Of a stretch of 64,000 nt of DNA, positions 1 to 12,600 are shown in pieces. Below the pieces are notes generated by a model, which did not search any database, had not been told where the DNA came from, and worked only from the letters and a program-made list of their open reading frames with translations. This DNA is from Megalobrama amblycephala (Eukaryota; Chordata; Actinopteri; Cypriniformes; Xenocyprididae): assembly GCF_018812025.1 (NCBI RefSeq), contig NC_063050.1:13790983-13854982 (forward strand), written 5' to 3'. The position numbers and the translations under genes were made by a program. Each line of letters opens with the position of its first letter. The stretch's first letter is position 1.

Positions 1-505
1 GATGATATCTAAATGCTTAGTTTTATGATCAAAGCTCTGTAATTTTACAACATATAATGCAATACAATACAATGATGATTGTGACAAATAAACCTTCCTC
101 AAAAGCCTGATGATCATATTTGACACATTTGAACATGATTTTTCAAAAAAGAAAAAAAGATATATGGATATCCAAATAAACGTAAGTTGCTTTAGTCCAA
201 AAAAATGATCATTTTGAAATAGTACTAAAAATATAAAGGTTATTCTTATGTTTACTTAATAAAAATTAGTAAAGATTTCAGAGCAAAAAGACACACGTGA
301 ACCACAAGCTGAAGGGACATGTTTTACAACTGTATTAAAAGTCCTTTTACTTGCTGAAAAACCTATAAACTATCAACCAGACAACAGAAGGCAAGTAGTA
401 GATTTTGTGCAAAAGGTTTTTGATCATGTTGATAATTTAGATCAAATATGATACAGTAGTAATTTACAGGTTAAAATGACACTCTTGTTTCACTTAAGAC
501 CTTAC

Positions 506-676
506 TTCAGTTTCTCCAGTTTACAGTGAGGATCCTTCAGTCCATCAGAGAGCCGCGTCAGACCTCGACCTCCTATTTTATTCATAGACAGATCCAGTTC
601 TCTGAGGTGTGAGTTTGATCTCAGAGCTGAAGTCAGAGAAGCACAACCTGCAGCTGTGATCTTACACCGACTCAAC
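506..676 (-). CDS. NLR A LRR exon 5
   Basis: A 171-bp exon encoding two ribonuclease-inhibitor-type leucine-rich repeats (57 residues), with the conserved core [20 protein letters not shown] and the [13 protein letters not shown] ending seen in all LRR exons here. The acceptor is ...ctgcag and the donor gtaagg. It differs from its siblings in having CASL rather than CAAL. The next exon of the gene must lie left of the window. Confidence 0.85.
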
Positions 677-3600
677 CTGCAGAAAACAATAACACAATCT
701 CTCAGTTCAGCAGGAACTACACAACCACAGACAGACTGAGATATTAACCCTTTCGAGCTTGAGTTTGAAATATTTTAACTGACCCCCAGAGTGAGTTTTT
801 TTAAGGCAACCATTATTTTAGAATGTTTGCTCTTATTGTTTCCATGGCGACGTCTTGCGTGTCACGAGTGCTGAATGCAGCAACAATAACACTGTATGAC
901 AGATGGATCGCTATTATTTTGTTTTTCCTTTTTTATTTAAAATATTCACAAACTTGCTTACCATGTCATCAACTTTCTGATATTCCGATTCTCAAATATG
1001 TGTAAGTGAGTGTGTTTTATCATTTAAAAACCTTTATAAATGATCTTTATCTAGACTTGATCTATGTGAGAAGGACGCCGTCATCTTAGTTTGCACTGCA
1101 GTTCACAGAGTCCTGTCAGTCGGATTTACAGCATGTAAATTCATCAGTTTCTCCCGAAATATATGCAAGTGGCTGGTGAACTGGAAGAGTAATAGAGTAA
1201 ACTTTGTAGTTACTTAGGCCCATTATGTGTGTCTGATATGAATAAATGTCGGCAAATTATATTTGAATGGATTGTTATTGTTGCTTTCACTGATGTCTGA
1301 CATCAGTGTGTATTGTATAAACTCTAAATGTATTGTTTTACTTGTGCTTAGGCGTATTTAAATGTATGAAACCTTAAAAAAAACATTATGTGGCTGAAAA
1401 CACTGCATACTTGTGATATATGACAAGAGCTGTGCGCGTCCGTCCCACAGTCAAAGCGTGAAAGCACAGTTTGAATCTGGCAGTTATGTGACGTCGCTGA
1501 ACGTTCGAAATCCCATATGTGGGACCGTATGCCCAGGGACACAGAAATAAAAATCCCATATGTGGGACCGTATCGCTCAAAGGGTTAAATACTAAATCTG
1601 TGTGTATTTAATGTTTAATTATTTTTTACTTTTTTTTTTTGGGTTACTTTTGCTTTATTGCTTGTTAATGTAAATCATCTGAACAACATAAGGAGAATAA
1701 TCCCTTAAATAATTTGATTCTTGTTTCAGTTAAGATTAATGTATGATCTTACCACAGTATCTCCAGTTTACAGTTAGGATCCTTCAGTCCATCAGAGAGC
1801 AGTGTCAGACCTTCATCTCCGATTATATTCATAAACAGATCCAGTTCTCTGAGGTGTGAGTTTGATCTCAGAGCTGAAGCCAGAGCAGCACAACCTTCAG
1901 CTGCGAAATAACACATCCACAACCTGAAGAACAAGACACAACCTCTCAGTTCAGCAGAAACTACACAATCACAGAGAGACTGAGATAAATACTGAATCTG
2001 TGTGGGTTTAATGTTTTTATTACTTTGTTTACTTTTGCTTTATTGCTTGTTAATGTAAATCATTTGAACAACACAAGGAGAATAATCCCTTAAAATAACT
2101 TAATTCTTGTCTCAATAAAGATTAATGTATGATCTTACTCCAGTTTCTCCAGTTTACAGTGAGGATCCTTCAGTCCATCAGAGAGCAGCATCAGTCCTTT
2201 ATCTCCTATTTTATTCACAGTCAGATACAGTTCTCTGAGGTGTGAGTTTGATCTCAGAGCTGAAGTCAGAGCAGCACAACCTTCAACTGTGATATTACAA
2301 CTATTCAACCTGCAGAACAACGACACAATCTCTCAGTTCAATGTACATAATGTGCAGAGCGGTTGGTCTCCAGGACCTCTAGTTTCGCAAAGCATTATGA
2401 TTATAATCAACCAAGAAGTCCTAGAATATAAACACGCACATTGTATACACACTCATCTTGTATAAATGATATGTGATCAATATATGATCAAAGCTCTGTA
2501 ATTTTACAACATATAATGCAATGCAATACAATGATGATTGAGAGATGAACAAATAAAACTTCCTCAAAAGCCTGATGATCATATTTGCAACATTTGAACA
2601 TGATTTTTCAAAAAAGAAAAAAAAAGATGTGTGCATAACCAAGTAAACCTAAGTTGCTTTAGTCCAGAAAATGATCATCTTGAAATATTACTTGCTAAAA
2701 AAAACTATAAACTTTCAACCAGACAACAGAAGGCAAGTAGTAGATTGTGTGCAAAAGGTTTTTGATCATGTTGATAATTTAGTTCAAATATGATTCAGTA
2801 GGAATTAAAAGATTAAAATGACATTCTTGTTTCAATTAAGATCTTACGTGAGTTTCTCCAGTTTACAGTGAGGATCCTTCAGTCCATCAGAGAGCAGCAT
2901 CAGACCTTCATCTCCTATTTTATTCCCAGACAGATCCAGTTCTCTGAGGTGTGAGTTTGATCTCAGAGCTGAAGTCAGAGCAGCACAACCTTCAGCTGTG
3001 ATATTACACTGACTCAACCTGCAGAACAACGACACAATCTCTCAGTTCAGCAGGAGCTACACAACCACAGAGAGACTGAGATATTAAATACTAAATCTGT
3101 GTGGGTTTAATGTTTTTATTACTTCGTTTACTTTTGTTGTATTGTGTGTTGATGTAAATCATTTGAACAACATAAGGAGAATAATCCCTTAAATAATTTG
3201 ATTCTTGTTTCAGTTAAGATTAATGATCTTACATCAGTTTCTTCAGTTTACAGTGAGGATCCTTCAGTCCATCAGAGAGCAGCGTCAGACCTTCATCTTG
3301 TATATTATTATGAGACAGACCCAGTTCTCTGAGGTGTGAGTTTGATCTCAGAGCTGAACCCAGAGCAGCACAACCTTCAGATGTGATATTACACTGAATC
3401 AACCTGCAGAACAACGACACAATTTCTCAGTTCAACTACAAAATCACAGAGAGACTTAAATACAAAATCTGTGTGGGTTTCATGTTTTCATTATTATTAT
3501 TTTTTTACTTGCTGTATTGTGTGTTAATGTAAATTACGAACTGAAAAAATATAAGGAGATTAATCCCTTTTGTAGATTTTTATGTGTACTGACCCAAGTG

Positions 3601-6600
3601 TGACTTTTGTTAAAAAAAATCAGGCCAAACTAATACTACCATAGATAACAAAGAACAGAGAAGAACACTACTGTTACATGTGCCCTGGATCCGTGTTCTA
3701 TTATCATCATATGGACTCCATTTCCCACAATCCCCCACCTAGAAACCAATCATGCACTCACACCTGTTTCCCATCAGCAACACTTTATAAGATGCACTCA
3801 CACACACACACTCATTGCTGAGTATTGTTTAGCCTTGTATCCAACCTTGTCTCCGTGTTCTGGGTAATATTGTCATTTGTCACACTCTATACCCTCATTC
3901 ACTATTCCCTACTTTAGTTTACTAATATAGTCCATTTGACAGAGTTAATTAAAAGAAGTAAGTGAATTCAGACACTGATGAACATCTGACAAGCAGAATC
4001 ACTGAAGGACAGAGAAGCAAGACCAGAAATAAAGAGGAGATGAGCAGAAACACAACTTCCAGCCACACTGAGTGCGAAACCAGTTTGACATTATTTCTAA
4101 TATTTATATCCATAGATGTACCAAAGTTCTTGTTGAGAATTAACATATTTGGATGTTGAAGTTTTATTGAAATTAATGAAGTTTGTTGTCACTTTCATGG
4201 TGACCAGTTTGTGCTTTAGTTGGGCTCCTGACTCTTTGACATTAGCTTTCTTTGGCTGCTGTAATTGAGTGTTCTTATGGCAGGAAAAAGCCAACAGGAA
4301 GTTGATCAGGTGCTTTTGGCTGTTGTGATGATGCTGTGATCATCTTGGACTTGTCTGATTCACCTATCTCCTTCTGTGTCTAATCTTTGATTTCATAACA
4401 TTTGATTGCATTTTAATTTCATGTTTATTGATTATAGTATCTCTGTGATTGAACAGCATGAGAGCCAGCAATGTTTCAGAAATCATGACAAATATTGAAG
4501 TCATATAGTGCATAAAAAATCTTGAGCTCCTGCATATCTTAGACATACAGAGACAACAACGATCAGAATATGAATCTCAACAGTTGTGACATTCAAAAAT
4601 TTAAAGGGTTAGTTCACACAAAAATGAAAATTATGTCATTTATTACTCACCCTCATGTCGTTCCACACCCGTAAGACCTTCGTTTATCTTCGGAACACAA
4701 ATTAAGATATTTTTGATGAAATCCAATAGCTCAGTGAGGCCTGCATAGGGAGCAATGACATTTCCTCTCTCAGGATCCATAAACGTACTAAAAACATATT
4801 TAAATCAGTTAATGTGAGTACAGTGGTTCAATATTAACATTATAAAGTGACGAGAATATTTTTGGTGTGCCAAAAAACAAACAAAATAACGACTTATAGA
4901 GTGATGGCCGATTTCAAAACACTGCTTCAGGAAGCATTGGAGCATAATGAATCAGCGTGTCGAATCAGCTGTTCGGAGCGCCAAAGTCATGTGATTTCAG
5001 CAGTTTGGCTGTTGAATCATGATTCGATACGCTGATTCATAATGCTCCGAAGCTTCCTGAAGTACCTAGTACCTTTATTGATCCTGAGAGAGGAAATGTC
5101 ATTGCTCCCTATGAAGGCCTCACGGAGCCATCGGATTTCAAGTAAAATATCTTAATTTGTGTTCCGAAGATTAACGAAGGTCTTACGGGTGTGGAACGGC
5201 ATGAGGGCGAGTAATAAATGACAGAATTTTTGGGTGAACTAACCCTTTAATGTCGCAAGGCATGCTGGGTGCCAGCATAGTACAAAACTCCCAGCATGCA
5301 CTGCAGCATGAATAAATTATGCAGCTGGATGGTCCTTTTTTATTGCCACCATTGTTGAGATTGATGTGCTGATTTTTGATATCTGTGTGTCTAAATGATG
5401 CTGCAACTTTTTTTTTTTTTTGGGCATGTTGTGTAAAAAATATCTTCTCTGTAATTGATTGTTGTTCTTGCTCTAGTTTCACAGTGGCGATAATGTAAAA
5501 TTTTAGTCAGTTTTTAGTGTAACACAAGGGATTAAACACACAAGTTTTAATTTAGTGTGTGGTATCTTTACATTAACATACTGTAGATTACAGTATATAA
5601 ATGTACAATCAACAGTAAATTACTGTATTTTACTGTAAAAAAGCCTGGTAAGGTCTAACAGTGCACACATCTGATGATTGATCTCAGACTTACTCTGCTG
5701 ATCTGGAGGCTTCAACTACAGGCAAGAGCTTCTGAAGTACTTCATCTGGTGACATCTGGTTTTGGTCTTGATTGATGCTTATGTATTTCTTTAACTTAAA
5801 CTCATCCAAATACTTGGACGTTAATAAAACAAAGACAACAGCCGACCACTGTGATGAGGACAAACTGGTGGTTGAAAGACTTCCATATCTGAGACACTTC
5901 TGGACTTCATTTACAAGAGACTGATCACCCAGTTCATTTAAAGAGTGGAACAGATTGATGGATTTCTCTGGTGAGGGATTCATTCTAATTCTCGTTTTAA
6001 TGTATTCAATCGTTTTCTCTTTACTGTACGAGATGTTGCTAACATGTGTCAGAAGGGTTTTCAGGAGCATCTGAGTGGACTCCAGCGAGAGACCCAGAAG
6101 GAACCGCAGGAAAAGGTCCAGATGTCCATTCTTACTCTGCAGAGCCTTGTCTACGGCTCTCTGATGCAGGTCAGATATTGTGTGACATGTGAACTCATGT
6201 GAATGTTCAGAGCTGAGGTTTTCATTGAGGACATCCCTCTTGTCCAGCAGGAATGAAAGCAGCACATAAAGAGCTGCTAGATGCTCCTGAATGCTCATAT
6301 GAACAAAACAGAAGACTTTCCCCTGATACAAGCCCAACTCCTCTCTGAAGATCTGAGTGCACAATCCTGAGTACACTGATGCTTCTGTCTCATCAATGCC
6401 ACACTCTCTCAGGTCTTCCTCATAGAAGATCAGGTTTCTTTTCACAAGCTGCTGGAACGCCAGTTTACCCAGTTTGAGGATCATCTCTTCATCTTTCACT
6501 TTCTTCTCATAGTCCTTCTCATGTTTGATGTTGGTCTGAATGATCAGGAAGTGTGTGTACATTTGAGTGAGAGTCTTGGGAATCTCTCCACTCTCTGCTT

Positions 6601-9600
6601 CGCTCAACATCTTCTCTAGGACAGTGGCTGAGATCCAGCAGAACACTGGGATATGACACATGATGAAGAGGCTCCTTGAAGACTTTAGGTGTGTGATGAT
6701 TTTATCAGCCAGACTCTGATCACCGATTCTCTTCCTGAAGTATTCCTCCTTCTGTGGCTCATTGAAGCCTCGTACCTCTGTCACTCGATGGACACACTCA
6801 GACGGGACGAGATCAGCTGCTGCGGGTCTGGAGGTGATCCAGATGAGAGCAGAGGGAAGCAGATTCCCTGCAACGAGGTTCGTCAGCAGAACGTCCACTG
6901 AGGCTGATTCAGAAATATTACACAGTTTCACACTGAAGTCCAGAGACAGACGACACTCATCCAGACCGTCAAAAACAAAGACAACTTTATATTCACCACT
7001 GAATGGTTTCATTTCTTTTGTTTCAAGGAAAAATACATGAAGAAGCTCTGAAAGACTGAGTATTCTGTCCTTCATCAAGTTGAGCTCTCTGAAAGGAAGT
7101 GGAAATATGAACTGGATGTCCTGATTCTCTTTCCCTTCAGCCCAGTCCAGGGTGAATTTCTGTACAGAGACTGTTTTTCCAATGCCAGCGACTCCCTTTG
7201 TCAGCACAGTTCTGATGGGTTTGTCTTGTCCAGGTAAAGGTCTGAAGATGTCATTACATTTGATCGGTGTGTCCTCTGTTGCTGCTCTGCTGGATTGAGT
7301 CTCAATCTGTCTCACCTCATGCTCATTATTGATCTCTCCACAATCACTCTCTGTGATGTAGAGCTCTGTGTAGATCTCATTCAGCAGTGTTGGGTTTCCA
7401 TGTTTTGCTGTTCCCTCATACAGACACTGAAACTTCTTCCTCAGATTTGATCTGAATGTCTTGAGGGCTTCGACATGTTGAGGGTCACTACATAAGATTG
7501 TTAAAAAAAATTGTTAAATAAATAATATACATACATTGTATCAGGAGATTGTATTGCATCAGGATCCTGCTGTGTAAGTCTCTTTCGATAAAGGTGTGTC
7601 AAATGAATAAATGTAAATATAAACATGTATAATCAACAAATGTTTAGAACAGCACTTACTTACCTAAACCCATGATGTTCAGTGTGTCCAAGGTTAAGTG
7701 GAGGATTCTGGCAGCTGGATTCTGGCAGGTCTGGTCTGTGCATTGAAGTTGAACACAAGTAAATGTAAATCACACTCTCATATGCTTATGGAACGAAAAT
7801 ATATTTCCATATATTTATGATCCATATATTATATGGTGTAAATATACTAAATAATATATGAAATAATATATTGTGTTAATATAATGTGTTACATATTACA
7901 ATATACTGAATAATACATATGGAATTGCCATATATTGAAAATTATATTTACAATATATTTACACTAAAACTTAATTAGTTGAATATACTTAGGGGCTGTT
8001 CACATGTCGCATCTAAAATCGTGTGGAAAACGTGGCCTCGTTGCTTTCTCTCTCTTTCCAAAGCGCTCGCATACCATGGTGTCTGTTGTTGCTAAGCAAT
8101 CAGGAATCGCGTCCATGAAGAAGAGGAAGTTTCACCAAAGGATAAATGCATTTCCAGCCATTGTATTAGATCTATTTATGGAGATGAGAAATAAAAAACC
8201 CACCCTGAAAAGCTATGATCATCTGATAGACCTTCTTGGCTGAGCTTTCGGTGTTGGTTCGAGCTGATCGGTTGTTGTTTGTTCACAACATCCAAAACAA
8301 TCTGTGCAGCCAAGAACTCCTGATATGTGTTAATATGACACATTTACACATCTTTGTGTTCATTTCAGAGGTGAAGACCAGACCTCCAAAACCAAGAGCA
8401 TTCAAGACCAGAGATGTGGTTGAGACCAGACCTTCCAAGACCAAAACAAGTACATTCAATCAAGGTAATTCATTAATCGTGTGACTACTGAACATTAGTG
8501 ATGAACACCTGCTGTTATTCTGCTTGGTGATTCTGCTTGTTAACATCAGATCACCTTCCAGACACATTTACTGTGTTAAAATCATTACGCAGTGAATGTG
8601 TCAAAATTAACACAACAAGTGTTGTCCCTAAACTATACTGATGTGTAAGAATTTAGCCAATTTAATTTTTAAGGTTTTTAACAAATGCTTTTTGAGACAT
8701 TCTGAATGTCTGTGTTTGACACAGTGAATATGTCAAAATTAACACAAGTGTTGTCCCAAAACACAAGCACTGTTTTGACTGGACTTGACAAAGAGACCAT
8801 TGCAAATGTGATTTTAGCACAGGTGTTTTATTTTGTTGTTGTTTTCCTCTTTCCTTCAATGATTCTGCCTGTTAACAGCAGGTGTTCATCACTAGTGCTT
8901 ATTTAATGACTTAATTATCTCATTATCTTCCCTCTTGAATGGTCTTGGTCTCGGTCTTGGAGGGTCTGGTCTTGACTACACCTTGATCTTGACTAACCTT
9001 CCTGACACATTCACTGTGTTAAAATCATTGACTCAATGAATGTGTCAGAATGAACACAACAAGCGTTGTCCCTAAACTCACACACTGATGTGTGAAAATT
9101 AAACACATTTTGAGTCAGTTTTAACACATCCTTTCTAAGAGTGTATGAGCGCACTTGCCGCGCACCTACATTTGAAATAATTTGCTTGAGAGTGCAAAAG
9201 GTGCACCATGTGAAAGAACCCTTAGAAAATGTGGAAAACGATTGCCTTAATTTTCTCAAGGATGTTTTAAGTTGCAAGTTATTAATACAAAAACGTACAA
9301 GTGCTGGAAGAATGATAGACTGTGCATTTATTTCTTATTCATTAAACTGCAAATACTTTGTGCATGTCTGAAACTTATCATTACAAATAATAAATAAATA
9401 AAAACTAAAAAAATCACTCATACAGTTTTTGCCTTTCAAATAAAGCAACATTCAGCATATTATCAGTGTCTCTTGGTCTTCTCCTTGACTGAAGCATTGA
9501 CTTTCCTCTTCAACACAATGATGACAAAACTCAGATAAAAGTAACCCTTTAAATCCCAATAGATCATTGAACACTGACAGATCTCTCAAGATCTCAGCAG

Positions 9601-12600
9601 AGGAGGGATAAACAACAAAGACAGCATTACCAGCTTCACTTATTACTAAACCAATTTTATTTCTGTCATGTGTCTACAGAAGTTCTTATTGAGAATTAAC
9701 AGAGGTTTAGATATTGATGATTTGCTGTAACTGTGTTATAAGACAGTCTATATGGCTAAAAAGGACCCAAGAAAAATTCTGTGGCTAATCTGCAGGGTGT
9801 TTATTGACAATGTCATAATCATCTTTATTTGTACTGATTCACAGATCTCATCCAAAGATTTATCTCTTTTTCAAAAATTGTGTTTGCAAAATGCAATTTA
9901 AATATTGTATTATAAACACTTTAAAACCATAAGTCCAGCATTGTTGTGGTGATCAGATACTTTTTTTTAAAAACTTTATACACAAACATTTTAAACTATG
10001 AATAATTATAACAATAACTGTGATATGCTTCAATGCATTCTGGGAGCTACCATAGTATAAAACTCCAGGGCTGCGCTCAGCCCCGACAAAACGTTGCAAA
10101 ACGTTTTTTAAATGGAAACGGTGGCGCGTTGAACACCCTGTTCTGATGACGCAAGAGTTGCAACTATGGCAGCTGAGAAGGCCATTCTTTGTGTTCTTTT
10201 TGAAGAATTTTCGGAGCCTGATGAAGTCGGTATAAATACGTGTTTAATACTACAAAATACGCTCAATGTTACAGTCACTGCCCTTGCCGTCCAGAATAAA
10301 AGAGAACATCCCAATCGAGTGAAGGGATTTGTGGAAACTTCTATTATTGTTATACAACATTTGACTTGCACTTCATGATGAAAAGACAAACATTTCAGGT
10401 GAAGGATAATCCACTTCTTACCTCCAAGACTGTGTTGATCTATATTATTTGTATTGTGAGTATTAGGCTTATCAATATTGCTGATTACTGTTGTTGTGCT
10501 ATATGATATTGTAATATTTACAAACTATACTCCTCTGATTATTAAAGTGTCACATCACAATACAATAGCAAAATATATAAGTATAGTATTTTTATGTTAC
10601 ATTAATACCCATTGTGCGAGCTGTCTCTTTAATACCACGCGGTTTATATACATCTTGCCGCTGATTGGGCTGACATTTCTGACACACCCACCAAACAAGA
10701 GAAAACGTATCTCAAACACGTTGCACACTGTTGCAGACCGTTTCCAGGAAACGTGTCGTTCAACCCGGAAAACGTAGGAAAACGTTGCGCACCGGTTTGA
10801 GCTTGAACGTGCCCCAGATTCTTGATATCTAGGTGTGTTTAAATATAATAGTAGTTCAAAATGTTTTGTGCACAATGTGTTAAAAAAGAATCTAATTTTA
10901 TCACAACAATGCTGGACCTCTTGTTATAGTATCACAGTGTTTATAATGCAATATTTAAATGCATTTAATGATCTAGCACACTTTTGACATTATGACATCA
11001 TCAAAAACACCCAATAGATTAACCCCAGAATTTCTCTTGGCTTTTTTAGCCATAATGAATGTGTCTTATAAACTATTTTTCAGTATATTTATACAATATA
11101 ATATATTGTTCATGAACATAGGAAATATATTTTCGTTCAGTAAGGGAATATTCATGACTTTGTAATAAACTGATTCAGGTGACTAAATTATTCCATTAAT
11201 ATTTATTATGCTGCTGGAGACTTTACAGCAAGTGCACATCCACATATGTGAGCTGTTAATTTAGATCTTTTAATTAACTTCTGAAATGCATTACATTTAG
11301 GCTCTTTAGACCCTTTAATATGGGGTTTTCCACACGTTTTTAGACGCGACATGTGAACAGTCCCTAACTATATTCAACTAATTACATTTTAGTGTAAATA
11401 TATTGTAAATATAATTTTCAGTATATGGCAATTCCGTATGTATTATTCAAAATATTGTAATATGTAACACAATATATTATTTAGTATATTATTTAGTATA
11501 TTTACACCATATTCATATTTACTTTTCATAGTTTTAACAAAGATGTAACAAGATAAATGGTTAAATACAGTGATTACCTGCACACTGTAAAAAATTGCTG
11601 TAAAAAAACGGCCAAATTTTGACAGCAACATGCCGTTACATGCAGTAACATGACAGTAACATGCCATTTTCCATTTTGAAAATGTCACATATTACCCAGA
11701 ATGCATTGTTTTCTAAGGTATATTACTGTTTTAATGGAAAACAGCATGTTACATGTTACTGTCAAAATTTGGCTGTTTTTTAAAGCAATTTTTTACAGTG
11801 TGCACTGTAAAAAATTGCTTTAAAAAACAGCCAAATTTTGACAGTAACATGCTGTAGCTGAAGTCAGTTGTATTGGTCTTCAACCATTATTCCAACTAAA
11901 ATTCGACGTCAGTCCAATGTTGGAGCTTGACGTCAAACAAATGTTGGTTTTAGAAGTCAACACAATTTTCATTTTCAACCAATTTATGAGATTTGACCGA
12001 TGGAGTCTACATCCTGTGCCTGCTGGGTCATTTCACAACATCCAAGATAAAAAAAATAGCAATCCCGCACACTACTAATCATGCTAAATGTAGAAATGTA
12101 TTATTAATACAAGCAACGTTCACTGACCTTCATTAGACATCGTCCAAGATAAAATAATAATTTTTAATTTCATCACAGACCTCATGAAGAATCAATAAAT
12201 ATTTAGTGATGTGTAGTGAATTGTAGTACCTAGACTTAAGATCAGTGTGTCCACTAAGCTTAGGTGGAGGATCCATTGACCGGTCACTCTTCATGGACAC
12301 ACAGCTGGGTTCTGGAGAATCCGGTCTGCACATTCAGATGAACACAACAAGTGTAATGTAATTCACACACTCTTATATTCATAAACTTTTGTAATAAACT
12401 GATTCAGGTGACTGAATTATTCTATTAATATTTATTATGCTGCTGGAGATTTTATAGGGCACATCCACATATCTGAACAGTTAATTATGATCTAATCTTC
12501 TAAAATAACAATTAAAATGCATTGCATTCAGGCACTTTAGTCCCTTCACAGCATTGATAAGGCACTATTTTCTTAGTTTCAACACAGTTGTAACAGGATA

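Noticed and set aside
6689..7040. Plus-strand frames of 70 and 92 codons opposite the NACHT exon (also 38086-38437)
   Set aside because: They are antisense shadows of the conserved NACHT coding sequence; they are conserved between copies only because the sense strand is.
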